Source of the DNA: Bacteroidales bacterium
Lineage (GTDB): Bacteria > Bacteroidota > Bacteroidia > Bacteroidales > Muribaculaceae
Assembly (NCBI GenBank): GCA_015061085.1
Contig: SUXG01000006.1
Coordinates: forward strand, 42,679-106,678
DNA: 64,000 bases
Direction of reading: 5' to 3'
Part shown: piece after piece, positions 26,367 to 36,000 of the stretch
Numbering within the stretch: position 1 is the first letter of the stretch
Layout of the letters: each line of letters opens with the position of its first letter
Position numbers and translations under genes: made by a program
The notes under the pieces: model-generated
What the model was told of the DNA's origin: nothing
Seen by the model: the letters and a program-made list of their open reading frames with translations, nothing else
Databases searched by the model: none

Positions 26367-27251
26367 ATGATTAAGGGAAAAACTTATCGCTATGATGATG
26401 AGTTTAAGGCAAAGGCACGTGCTCATCAATTTGCATTCAGAGAAAATGAATTGAATGATTTCTATGACGAGAAGAATCCTCAAGTTATTCTTTCTCCTTA
26501 TGCAGCTAAGCAAGGACTTATATTTTGTGATATTTACAGAGAGCTGATCAAAAGCAAAGTTAAATCATTTAAGTCTTCTGTATTATTCTCCAACATGTTG
26601 CGAAGTGAGCACATTCCTTACAATATCTTTACTCCGATGGAAGATGACTTGGATGCTACTGTTGCTCTGTTTAACGAAATAATAGGAGGAGGTATATCTA
26701 AAATTAACTGCATACGTATAGAGTATGCGGGTGCTGCTGATAAAAGTGAATATCTGAATGACGGAACATCTTTTGACACATTCATTGAGTATGTATCTTC
26801 TGACGGTTCTATTGGAGGTATTGGAATAGAGGTAAAATATACCGAAAATGGTTATCCTATTGGGATTAAGGAAAAGCTCGATATTGAAAACACAAATGGA
26901 TCATACCATCAGATGACAAGAAAATCAAATTGGTATATTCCAACATTAGATATAATTTCATTTATAAAGGCAAATCATTTACGTCAAATTTGGCGTAACC
27001 ATATTTTAGGATATTCTATGTTGTGTAGAGGGGATATTAAGCATTTTCACCATATTCATCTTTATCCACAAGGTAATAAGCATTTTCATGAACACGCTAT
27101 ACCCAAATACAAGTCATTGCTGACTGATTGTGGCAAAACAACTTTTATTGATTTAACATACGAGTCCCTGTTTGATATGATAAGTGAAATTTTTATTTCA
27201 AACAAACAGCAAGAATGGTTAAAATATCTAAGAAAGAGATACTTGGTATAA
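26367..27251 (+). CDS. PGN_0703-type putative restriction endonuclease-like protein
   Basis: A 294-residue cytoplasmic protein. The segment SFDTFIEYVSSDGSIGGIGI followed by EVKYTE (about 131-156) fits the PD-(D/E)XK nuclease core (Asp, 20 or so residues, Glu-x-Lys), and the overall sequence resembles the PGN_0703 family of putative restriction endonucleases. No methylase or specificity subunit is nearby, so it would be an orphan. The nuclease reading is by motif only. Base composition is AT-richer than the neighbouring mfd region, suggesting acquisition. Confidence 0.65.
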   Translation: MIKGKTYRYDDEFKAKARAHQFAFRENELNDFYDEKNPQVILSPYAAKQGLIFCDIYRELIKSKVKSFKSSVLFSNMLRSEHIPYNIFTPMEDDLDATVALFNEIIGGGISKINCIRIEYAGAADKSEYLNDGTSFDTFIEYVSSDGSIGGIGIEVKYTENGYPIGIKEKLDIENTNGSYHQMTRKSNWYIPTLDIISFIKANHLRQIWRNHILGYSMLCRGDIKHFHHIHLYPQGNKHFHEHAIPKYKSLLTDCGKTTFIDLTYESLFDMISEIFISNKQQEWLKYLRKRYLV

Positions 27252-27382
27252 CTCCAAATCATGCAAAAATGTGCGTCAGGCTTTGGGTGTTCACAAGGTA
27301 TAAATAATTGGGTAGCAATTCTGCTAACCACAGTTGGCTATTTCAATCATCGCTTTATCAGGCACTATTATTTCGATTTGGG

Positions 27383-27413
27383 TTGATTATTCCGGTGTTT
27401 TTACGTAACTTTG
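27383..27413 (+). promoter_or_regulatory. Promoter of the iron-sulfur/Tat operon
   Basis: TTG-N20-TAACTTTG. About 160 nt of leader precede the first start codon at 27577; the leader has a small hairpin (AACGT/ACGTT near 27527-27540). The remaining gap 27252-27382 shows nothing else. Confidence 0.65.
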
Positions 27414-27576
27414 CCGATATTATACTTTAAATTGCATTATCCATTGCCTCGTCTTCATCTTTAAGAAGATTTGTATGGGCAGATTTGTGCTTTTAAGGTT
27501 TGCAAACCAAATGTAACGATTGCGACCAACGTCTCGACGTTATTACTTAATGAAACTATTATAAATGTAGGTTGCT

Positions 27577-29055
27577 ATGTTGAAAAAATTACGCACATCT
27601 CTTGCAATTATTTTTTTATTGCTGATAACATTGATGTTTCTTGACATCAGCGGCAATTTAGTGTGGAAGTTAGGGTGGTTGGCAAAAATTCAATTCCTTC
27701 CTGCCGTATTTGCACTAAACGTCGGAGTCATCATCGCTTTGATTTTACTGACAGTGATTTGTGGCAGAATTTATTGCTCGGTGATTTGTCCAATGGGAGT
27801 CTTTCAAGACGTTGTGTCGTGGATTCATTCCAAATTCAGCAAAAACAGATTTTCATATAAGCCTGCAGCCACTAAGACACGTTTGATTGTCATGGTGCTT
27901 TTTATTGCATGTGCCATAATCGGAGTCAATGCCGTAGTCGGTCTGTTGGCGCCATATAGTGCCTACGGACGTATGGTCACATCAATAATACAGCCTGTCT
28001 GGATTTGGGGCAACAATTTGCTCGCCGGGTGGTCAGAGTCGCAAGGCAACTACATTTTCAGCGAGCATGACCTATGGCTCAAAAGCCTACCGGTGACTAT
28101 CGTCGCGGTGGCTACATTTATTGTAATCACAATCACTGCATGGCGCAGTGGCAGAGGATATTGCAACACAATTTGCCCCGTCGGAACTGTGCTCGGCTAC
28201 CTATCAAAATATGCGTTGCTTCGTCCCGTTATCGACACCACAAAGTGCAATTCATGCGGACTTTGTGCAAGAAACTGCAAGTCGCATTGCATCAATCCTA
28301 AGACACACAGTGTCGATATGACACGTTGCGTGGTATGTTTCGACTGTCTGAACAAATGTCGACAAGGAGCCATCAGCTATGCTCCGAAATGGAAAAAGAA
28401 GACCACAACCATAGGCAAGGAGGGAGAGAAAACCTCCGAGCGCCGATCGTTTTTGACAATTACAGGCTTGTTGGCAACGGCTGCGACAGTCAACGCCGTT
28501 GAAAAAAAGGTCGATGGCGGTTTGGCTATCATTGAAGACAAAGTATTGCCCCAAAGAGCGACTCGCATCGTTCCTGCCGGCGCACTCAGCATAAAAAATC
28601 TGGCAACACGTTGCACAGGGTGTCAATTATGTATCAGCAAATGTCCTAATTCGGTGTTGCGACCATCGACCGGATTGAATGACTTCATGCAGCCGACAAT
28701 GGAGTTTGACAGAGGATATTGTCGCCCGGAATGTACTATTTGTTCCGGAGTATGCCCGACAGGCGCTATCACTGCTATTACACGCCAAGAAAAGACATCA
28801 ATTCAAATCGGCTATGCCGTATGGATAGAGAAAAACTGCATCGTAGCGACAGACTCTGTGGAGTGTGGCAATTGCGCGCGTCATTGTCCTTCGGGAGCTA
28901 TCATGATGGTAGAGTCTGAAAAATACGATGGGCGTAAGATTCCGGTCATCAACACCGACAAATGTATCGGTTGCGGAGCTTGCGAATACCTTTGTCCAGC
29001 CCGCCCTATCGGGGCTATTTATGTCGAAGGCCGAGAAGTCCACACCAAACGCTAA
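27577..29055 (+). CDS. NapH-like membrane iron-sulfur protein fused to a Tat-signalled NapG-like ferredoxin domain
   Basis: A 492-residue protein. The first 215 residues have about four membrane segments and the NapH/CcoG-type motifs CGRIYCSVICPMG and GYCNTICPVG; then ferredoxin motifs CNSCGLCARNC and CVVCFDCLNKC. At residues 286-305 lies a second targeting-like element, SERRSFLTITGLLATAATV, a twin-arginine motif (Arg289-Arg290) followed by a hydrophobic stretch, after which come more [4Fe-4S] motifs (CTGCQLCISKCP, CTICSGVCP, CGNCARHCP, CIGCGACEYLCP). This is the arrangement of NapH joined to NapG in one chain: a quinol-side membrane part handing electrons to a periplasmic multi-cluster part. 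The terminal acceptor is unknown. First gene of an operon with a Tat-exported reductase and tatAC. Confidence 0.83.
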   Translation: MLKKLRTSLAIIFLLLITLMFLDISGNLVWKLGWLAKIQFLPAVFALNVGVIIALILLTVICGRIYCSVICPMGVFQDVVSWIHSKFSKNRFSYKPAATKTRLIVMVLFIACAIIGVNAVVGLLAPYSAYGRMVTSIIQPVWIWGNNLLAGWSESQGNYIFSEHDLWLKSLPVTIVAVATFIVITITAWRSGRGYCNTICPVGTVLGYLSKYALLRPVIDTTKCNSCGLCARNCKSHCINPKTHSVDMTRCVVCFDCLNKCRQGAISYAPKWKKKTTTIGKEGEKTSERRSFLTITGLLATAATVNAVEKKVDGGLAIIEDKVLPQRATRIVPAGALSIKNLATRCTGCQLCISKCPNSVLRPSTGLNDFMQPTMEFDRGYCRPECTICSGVCPTGAITAITRQEKTSIQIGYAVWIEKNCIVATDSVECGNCARHCPSGAIMMVESEKYDGRKIPVINTDKCIGCGACEYLCPARPIGAIYVEGREVHTKR

Positions 29056-29082
29056 TATTATCAATTCAAAAGACGCTTCACA

Positions 29083-30501
29083 ATGAAACATAACAAACCG
29101 AATAAGACAGACAAAAATATCAGTCGTCGCAATTTCTTGAAAATCATTGGTGCAACAGCCGGTGCCACAGCACTTGCCGGATGCGGAGTAAAATCTTCTG
29201 AATCGGATAATAGTGCAGCCGATGAAATCGCAACGACTTCTGCCAATGTGCCCAAATCGGGAATGACAATGAGAGTAAATCCGACGACAGGCGATGAGGT
29301 CTCTCTGCTTGGCTACGGATGTATGCGACTCCCGACCATTGAGGGTGTTTCAGCTCGCGAAAACGACTCTGAAATCGATCAGCAACAAGTCAACCGTCTT
29401 GTCGATTACGCTATCGAACATGGCGTCAACCTTTTCGACACTTCGCCGGCTTATTGCAAAGGGATGTCGGAAAAAGCCATGGGTATAGCTCTAAGCCGTC
29501 ACCCTCGCGATAAATACTTCCTTTCGACAAAATTGTCAAACTTTGCACCTCAGACATGGAGCTATCAAGAGAGTGTCAAAATGTATCGCAACTCTATGAA
29601 AGAGTTGAAAACCGACTACCTCGACTATTATCTGCTTCACGCCATCGGAGGCAAAGGCGACGAAGGACGAAAAGCCATCCATCAACGATACCTCGATAAC
29701 GGCATGCTTGATTTTCTTATCAAAGAACGCAGTGCCGGCAGAATCAGAAATCTTGGATTTTCATTTCATGGCGAACCCGATATTTTCGATTGGCTTCTAT
29801 CGATGCATAAAGATGTGCATTGGGATTTTGTATTGATACAAATGAACTATCTGGATTGGAAAAATTCGGGTGCCGAATATCTCTATCGCCGACTTGAAGA
29901 ACTTTCAATCCCGGCTCTTGTCATGGAGCCATTGTTGGGCGGTCGTCTTGTAAAGTTGCCGGATGCTGTAGTCGCCAAGCTGAAACAACGTGAGCCCAAT
30001 CGCAGCGTTGCATCGTGGGCTTTCCGTTTTGCCGGCACTCCTAAAGGAATACTTTCAGTTCTCAGCGGCATGACATACATGGAACACTTGCAAGACAACC
30101 TGCGTACATATATGCCTCTGAAACCTATCTCCGACGATGAGCATCAATTCTTGATGGAGACGGCAGAAATGATTGTGAAATATCCGACAATTCCTTGCAA
30201 CGACTGCAAATACTGTATGCCTTGCCCATACGGTATCGACATACCATCGATATTGCTTCACTACAACAAATGTGTCAACGAAGGCAACGTCACAGCATCA
30301 AGCAATGATCCTCGCTATGCCGAAGCTCGTCGGGCTTTCTTAGTCGGCTACAATCGGGCTGTCGAAAAATTGCGCCAAGCCGACCATTGCGTCGGTTGCG
30401 GTAAATGTATGACCCACTGCCCCCAACAAATCGACATCCCGGCAGAATTGCTTCGCATCGACAACTATATCGAAAAATTAAAACAAAGAACCAATTTTTA
30501 A
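29083..30501 (+). CDS. Tat-exported aldo/keto reductase with C-terminal ferredoxin motifs
   Basis: A 472-residue protein with a twin-arginine signal (SRRNFLKIIGATAG, Arg15-Arg16) ending in a lipobox-like LAGCG, so probably a Tat-exported lipoprotein. The body is an aldo/keto reductase barrel (LGYGCMRLPT at about 72, YAIEHGVNLFDTSPAYCKG with the catalytic tyrosine region, DYYLLHAIGG). The C-terminus adds cysteine clusters CNDCKYCMPCPYGIDIP and CVGCGKCMTHCPQQIDIP, the fused form widespread in anaerobes. Substrate unknown. It likely receives electrons from the upstream iron-sulfur protein, an inference from the operon. Confidence 0.87.
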   Translation: MKHNKPNKTDKNISRRNFLKIIGATAGATALAGCGVKSSESDNSAADEIATTSANVPKSGMTMRVNPTTGDEVSLLGYGCMRLPTIEGVSARENDSEIDQQQVNRLVDYAIEHGVNLFDTSPAYCKGMSEKAMGIALSRHPRDKYFLSTKLSNFAPQTWSYQESVKMYRNSMKELKTDYLDYYLLHAIGGKGDEGRKAIHQRYLDNGMLDFLIKERSAGRIRNLGFSFHGEPDIFDWLLSMHKDVHWDFVLIQMNYLDWKNSGAEYLYRRLEELSIPALVMEPLLGGRLVKLPDAVVAKLKQREPNRSVASWAFRFAGTPKGILSVLSGMTYMEHLQDNLRTYMPLKPISDDEHQFLMETAEMIVKYPTIPCNDCKYCMPCPYGIDIPSILLHYNKCVNEGNVTASSNDPRYAEARRAFLVGYNRAVEKLRQADHCVGCGKCMTHCPQQIDIPAELLRIDNYIEKLKQRTNF

Positions 30502-30537
30502 GGCATCGCCTAACATACAATTTAAAACTCAACAACT

Positions 30538-30744
30538 ATGTCAATAATGCTTTTTTTAGGCAACATCGGAGCCACCGAAATCATCATAATAGCTCTAATC
30601 ATTCTTCTGCTTTTCGGCGGACGTAAAATCCCTGAAATGATGCGTGGCATCGGAAAAGGCATTCGTTCGTTTAAAGAAGGGATGAAAGACATTAACGAAG
30701 AAATCAAGAAAGATTCAGACGCTTCTGCCGACGACAAAAAATGA
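30538..30744 (+). CDS. tatA: Sec-independent translocase subunit TatA/E
   Basis: A 68-residue subunit: a hydrophobic helix (about 12-26, IIIIALIILLLFGGRKIPEM), the Phe-Gly hinge (FGG at 27-29), and an amphipathic helix (MMRGIGKGIRSFKEGMKDI), followed by an acidic/lysine tail. It forms the pore-lining component of the twin-arginine pathway. Its stop codon overlaps the tatC start (ATGA). Lying directly after a Tat substrate gene suggests the pathway here is maintained for these redox proteins. Confidence 0.93.
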   Translation: MSIMLFLGNIGATEIIIIALIILLLFGGRKIPEMMRGIGKGIRSFKEGMKDINEEIKKDSDASADDKK

Positions 30745-31535
30745 GCCATAAAGCGGCGGATGATATGAATTTCTGGCAACACCTTGAGGTATTGCGTTTC
30801 GTCATTCTGCGCATTTGTGGAGTGATATTAGTCTGCATGTTGGCAGCTTTCGTTTTTAAAGACGAAGTGTTCAGCATTATATTTGCTCCCAAAGACTCGA
30901 ACTTCATCACATACACTTTTTTCGATCGGATAGCCTTATTGATGGGTGGCACCCCAGATGCTTCTTCCTTTAATATCGAGCTTATTAACACCGGGTTAAC
31001 CCGGCAATTCATGGTCCACATACAAGTCGCTCTATGGGTCGGCATTATATGCGCTTCGCCATATATCTTAGTCGAATTATTTCGATTTATCTCACCGGCT
31101 CTTTACTCTTCGGAACGAAAATATGCCGTAGGAGTGACTCTGACCGGATACTTAATGTTTGCACTCGGAGTACTGGTGTGTTATTTTTTGATTTTCCCTC
31201 TGACATTCCGCTTCCTGGGGACATATCAGGTCAGCCAACAAATAGCAAACCTCATCTCACTTGAATCCTACATCGACACATTGACGATGCTCTCGCTGAT
31301 GATGGGCATCATGTTTGAGTTGCCATTATTGGGATGGATATTGGCGAAATTCGGACTTATAACAGCGACATTGATGCGTCGTTACAGACGCCATGCAATA
31401 GTGGCTATCCTGATAGCCGCAGCAGCAATCACCCCGACCGCCGATGCCTTGACACTCTTTTTGGTCTCCCTACCGATATGGCTGCTCTACGAAACCACAA
31501 TCCTCGTCGTTGCCAAAACGAAGAAAATCAGCTAA
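30741..31535 (+). CDS. tatC: Sec-independent translocase subunit TatC
   Basis: A 264-residue protein with six membrane segments and the N-terminal signature NFWQHLEVLRFVILRI (equivalent to the HLxELRxR motif, with valine for the leucine-glutamate variant). The middle contains the conserved FRFISPALYSSERKYAV region. TatC recognises the twin-arginine signal. A TatB is not seen; two-component TatAC systems are usual in Bacteroidetes. It ends the operon, with a strong terminator 20 bp downstream. Confidence 0.93.
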   Translation: MSHKAADDMNFWQHLEVLRFVILRICGVILVCMLAAFVFKDEVFSIIFAPKDSNFITYTFFDRIALLMGGTPDASSFNIELINTGLTRQFMVHIQVALWVGIICASPYILVELFRFISPALYSSERKYAVGVTLTGYLMFALGVLVCYFLIFPLTFRFLGTYQVSQQIANLISLESYIDTLTMLSLMMGIMFELPLLGWILAKFGLITATLMRRYRRHAIVAILIAAAAITPTADALTLFLVSLPIWLLYETTILVVAKTKKIS

Positions 31536-31554
31536 ACTCCTTTCTACAAAAAAA

Positions 31555-31578
31555 CGTCTCAGAGAATTCTCTGAGACG
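31555..31578. terminator. Bidirectional terminator between tatC and gpsA
   Basis: A perfect palindrome of two 12-base arms, CGTCTCAGAGAA and TTCTCTGAGACG, with A-run on the left for the - strand and T-rich sequence further right. Confidence 0.8.
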
Positions 31579-31605
31579 ATCATATATCTGCATATTGCAT
31601 GTTTG

Positions 31606-32601
31606 CTAAATAAATGTATCGGAGATATTGTCTAAAGCTTTTCTGACCGAACTTCCTCCATACAAAATCTCATATACACAATTTAAAATCGGCATATCTA
31701 CGCCGTAACGACGATTGATTTCATAGATACATTTTGTGCCGTAATATCCCTCTGCGACCATCTCCATTTCCATCATAGCAACCTTTACACTATACCCCTT
31801 GCCAATCATCGAGCCGAAATTGTGATTGCGTGAAAACTTAGAGTAACTTGTCACAAGCAAATCGCCTAAATAAGCCGAATCGCAAATATTTCGTTGCATC
31901 GGAGCCACAAACGAAACAAAACGGTCCATTTCGCGAATGGCATTGGCGACAAGCATTGCTTGGAAATTGTCTCCCTTTTTCATACCGCTGATTATACCAG
32001 ACGCAATGGCATACACATTCTTCAAGACAGCTCCATATTCGATGCCATCGACATCTGCCGAGCAGATGGTCTTCATCGCATCCGAACGCAGACAAGCAGC
32101 AAAAGCCTCGCTTTTCGAAATGTCACGACAACCTATTGTCAGATAACTCAAACGCTGCAAAGCCACCTCTTCTGCATGACATGGTCCGCCTATAACCAAA
32201 AGATTATCTGATTTGCAACCATAGTGCTGCACAAAGTAATCTGTAACCAAAAGATTTTCATCCGGCACAATACCCTTTGTCGCCACCACTATGTTTTTCG
32301 ACGATATATCGACATCAATCTTTGCAAGATGCGACTTGATATAAGGCGAGGGCAGAGCGATGACCAAAGTATCAGCCGTTGTGCACACCTCATTTATATC
32401 GCTTGAAAAATCAATGCGATGCGTCGGAAATTCCACATCACTCAAATACGCAGGATTATGCCCCGTTCTGCAGAAATCCTCAATGCGATCCGGACGGCGC
32501 ATATACCATGCGATACGCTCTTCATTGTTTAGCAGTAACTTAGCAAGCGCTGTCGCCCAACTGCCTCCTCCAAGCACTGCAATTCTTCCTGGAAAATTCA
32601 T
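31606..32601 (-). CDS. gpsA: Glycerol-3-phosphate dehydrogenase, NAD(P)+
   Basis: A 331-residue soluble enzyme making sn-glycerol 3-phosphate from dihydroxyacetone phosphate for phospholipid synthesis. The N-terminus has the Rossmann motif AVLGGGSWATALAKLL; then VVATKGI, the LVIGGPCHAEEVA block, LKNVYAIASGI and the catalytic lysine region, and GDLLVTSYSKFSRNHNFG. The ATG at 32601 is chosen because the frame upstream extends into the promoter-like repeat array. The nearest promoter in that array is 32643-32674, pointing at the gene. Confidence 0.93.
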   Translation of the reverse strand: MNFPGRIAVLGGGSWATALAKLLLNNEERIAWYMRRPDRIEDFCRTGHNPAYLSDVEFPTHRIDFSSDINEVCTTADTLVIALPSPYIKSHLAKIDVDISSKNIVVATKGIVPDENLLVTDYFVQHYGCKSDNLLVIGGPCHAEEVALQRLSYLTIGCRDISKSEAFAACLRSDAMKTICSADVDGIEYGAVLKNVYAIASGIISGMKKGDNFQAMLVANAIREMDRFVSFVAPMQRNICDSAYLGDLLVTSYSKFSRNHNFGSMIGKGYSVKVAMMEMEMVAEGYYGTKCIYEINRRYGVDMPILNCVYEILYGGSSVRKALDNISDTFI

Positions 32602-32642
32602 CAGTTTATCAGTTTTATATAAGTTAATTGTTCTTTTCCCTA

Positions 32643-32902
32643 CAAAGTTAAGCAAACGAGAGCAGAATACCAAATGAAACTTGTTTCAATTTGGTTTATG
32701 CCGAGTGCCACAGAACTTATTTAAAGTTAGTGCAAGGTGAGCGAAAAAGCAAACTTGTTTGCATTTTTCCGAACCGCCGCCTAACTTGGACCATGTCAAA
32801 GTTAGGCAAATGAGAGCAGAGAGCAAAATAAAAAACGTAGTTTTTAAATTTTGCTTATGCCGAATGCCGCAGAACTTATCAAAAGTTAGGCAAATGAGAG
32901 CA
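32643..32902 (-). repeat. Repeat array B: promoter modules upstream of gpsA
   Basis: Three full modules and one partial: gamma (32643-32721), beta (32722-32797), alpha (32798-32880) and the start of a fourth (32881-32902). The gpsA-proximal unit reads, leftward, TTTG-N20-TAACTTTG (CAAAGTTA at 32643-32650, CAAA at 32671-32674), a consensus promoter about 42 bp from the start codon. Module order differs from array A. The remainder to 33051 has one GC-rich hairpin and nothing else. Confidence 0.85.
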
Positions 32903-32941
32903 ACCGATAGTAATAGTTTGCATATGATAATTGTTATGGCA

Positions 32942-32968
32942 GAGGGCAGCCCATATAGAACTGCCCTC
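32942..32968 (-). terminator. Hairpin after the T9SS cargo gene
   Basis: GAGGGCAG/CTGCCCTC, 8-bp stem, 11-nt loop; no good T-run, so a weak terminator or RNA-stabilising hairpin. Confidence 0.4.
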
Positions 32969-33051
32969 GCTATCAATATTATTTGAGACTAGTTATTAGT
33001 GTTTTATTGAGTCGTTTGGGTTGTGTTTATCCGACACTCTCAATTATAACG

Positions 33052-36000
33052 TTACTTTACGGTTATTTTTTTCTTAACGTTGTCGATGGCTACAATATAA
33101 ATACCTGATTCAATCGGTATTATTAGTTTATCAACGGCTAATCTGCTGACAATAAGTTTTCCATCAGTAGTGAATATGTTCACAATCTTACCATCGGCTT
33201 TGTTGATAATGATGTTATTTTTACCACCTATTATTTGGAAGTTGTCGTTATCAACGCGATCAATTGCTGTGTGATCTACTTCAACGTTTATAATATTTGA
33301 CAACGCTGATTCGCCGAGGTCGAAATTGGTTGTCACAGCGTATTGATAAGTGCCGATTTCCAAACCATTGTCTTTGTAGCTGTTAGTGTCTGAATTGCCG
33401 ATTTTAATTCCGTCTCGATAGATATTATAGGAATTAATTTGCATTTCAGTGAAATTGCTGATCGGATAATAGGTTATGTCATCAAGCCATAATCCAAAAA
33501 ACGATAATGTGTGTCGAATAGCAAAATGCTTGGCATCTTCAGGTAAAGTGTAGGTGTATTCATTCCATGTAGCCATGTTATGCAATTCTACCTCATCGAT
33601 TAGAATAAAGTTGTTAACATCAGTGTCTGTCGTTGAGTAAAGTACTTCAAATTTTTCATTTCCACCATAGTTTGAAGTCGGTTGCATAGCCCAGAATGTC
33701 AATTGTGAGCCACCTACAATTTCAGGAGAAATCAACCAGTCGTCATTGCAAACATCTGTTGTGGTACCGTCGAGATGGCTTCCGTCAGATTGCATTGAGA
33801 AGAGACAAACATGTCCGGTATGAGGAGCGACATCAGTGCCATAAAGGTTGATACGTTGAGGGTCGATGACTTGCCATGCTTTGGGCTCGAAAGCATTTGT
33901 AAATGTCACGCCATATCTTGGGCTGATGGTACGTTGTTTATCGACATCAGTCATAATCCAATCACCAATGTTGTCGATAGCAAATAGTTTGTAATCTTCA
34001 AAGCTATCGCTCAAAGGCTCATAATTTATTTTTGATGGTTCGCTCCATGTCAGGGTAGTCGTATAATCAATTGCCGAACCTTGTAAGTCGCTGATTGTCG
34101 GATATGGTGGTGTAAATACCGTAAGAGAAAGTTTGTCGCTGACATTATCAAGCGCTTTCATATCTTGGTCATAGACGACTTCCACGTGGTAGTTACGCAC
34201 CTCTCCTGCTTCTGTGACACCTGGCGACTGAATGATAAATTCATAAGAGCGTGATTCGTTGACAGCAAGAGCATCTCCTGTTATTACGTCAACTTCTTGA
34301 TCATCACAATATAATTTCAGTTCAAATGTTTCAACGTCAAAATTACCTTTATTTCGAATTTCGGCCTGCAATGAAGCTCCGTTTACGGCTATGATTTCAT
34401 CACCATAAAATGATTCTACCGCAAGATTATAATCAAGAACATCGTCAATGCTGATGTTATCCAGGATGACACGAGTTTCATATTCGCTTGTCTCAAAATC
34501 GAAGTAAAGTGAAATGTATTTATTGTCAATATAATCACTCAGCGGATAATTATATTTCACCCACCCATTTTCTTCCGCCTTAACGTATATCTTTTCATCA
34601 AGAGCTTGTCTCGGCTGATCATCTACAGATATAAATGGTTGAATATAATTAGTTGCATTAGATGTATTGAAATGGTAAACATAAAACGAAATGTATGGAT
34701 TAATACCATTCTTGAGAGATATTTTAGGAGATATCAAACCGGCTTTAGCTATTTCGTCATCTTCATTCCATTTGTAGAATTGCACCATTCCTTTATCATC
34801 ATTGTACCCGGTTATTCCATTGTAGTAGTCAGTCATTGCCAACGAACAATTGTAGCCGGAAAGGGATTTCATTGACCAAGGATTTGTAGAAGTTTTAATG
34901 CCCGTAAATTCCTCTACGTAAGGTATATCGTAGGGTGTTCCTAACGATATGCTTGTACGCACCTCCTGACTTTGTCCGAGCTCGTTGTTTGCAGTGACTG
35001 CATATACATAAATTTTTTGGTCTCCTTTATGGTTAAGTTCATCAGTGAAGCTAAGGCAAGTAAGGCCTTTTTTGTGTTCTACAAATGTTCCATTTTCTTC
35101 ACGATAAATGGTATATGTCAGACTTTCCTTATCAAGTACACCTCCATTTACACCTGTATTAGGAGCTTCCCATATTAGTGTGCAATTTGAGTTATCGTCA
35201 TTTGCATATATAGTCAAATTGCTTACGACATTAGGCACATCATAACCTACATATACCTTGCAAGTCATATCTATACCGGCTCCTTCAAAATTGTATGGAA
35301 CGACACGATATGTATTGCTACCCTGAGAGGTCTCTATGTCCGTCCATGAATAGAGTTTTCCCGGTGTTGGATTGTCAATGATATACACAGGGCTTTCAGA
35401 ATCATTTCTGAATATTTCTATTTTAGTAAGAGAGTCAAGTTGATCTCCTTTTACATTTATTGTCGGAGCATTGAATGAAATTGTAGCTTTATTCTCTCCG
35501 GATTTATCCCCTTCGGCTGATAAGTTAGTAACTGCGTCCGGTGCTGTCGATGGCATTTCATCAAACACGAACAATTCATCTATAGTGATGCTGAGTGTAG
35601 CCTTTTTGCTAAATGCGTAAAAACCTATGTTGTGAACTCCGTCTTCCTCCGGAAGAAAATAGACATAGTGTGTTTCGTTTTTACCTGCCGACCAATTTGT
35701 TAGCTCTAAAAGTGTAGTGTGATTATCTGTATTTAGATCGTTACCGATAGTCAAGCGCATATTTTCTTCAGCCCATTCGGTGCTTCTACCCTTGAATCCG
35801 ATTTTGTACACACGATCTTTTTGGAGTACAATATTAGGAGAAATAAGCCAGTCGTCAGCGGCATAAGATATATTGTATTCCCAACGTGCCGACCCATCAT
35901 TAAATCTCCATGTCATCTCATCGTTATTATTATTAAGAACTGTGAATAGGTTGAAATTTTCTTCTGTATCGAAGCTCTCAATATAAGGAGGAACATATCC

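Noticed and set aside
32686..32976. Frames through the repeat arrays (also 63561-63743 and 63740-63928) encoding similar Leu/Lys-rich peptides
   Set aside because: They are read-throughs of the promoter modules; the resemblance between them comes from repeated DNA, and frames break at module boundaries.
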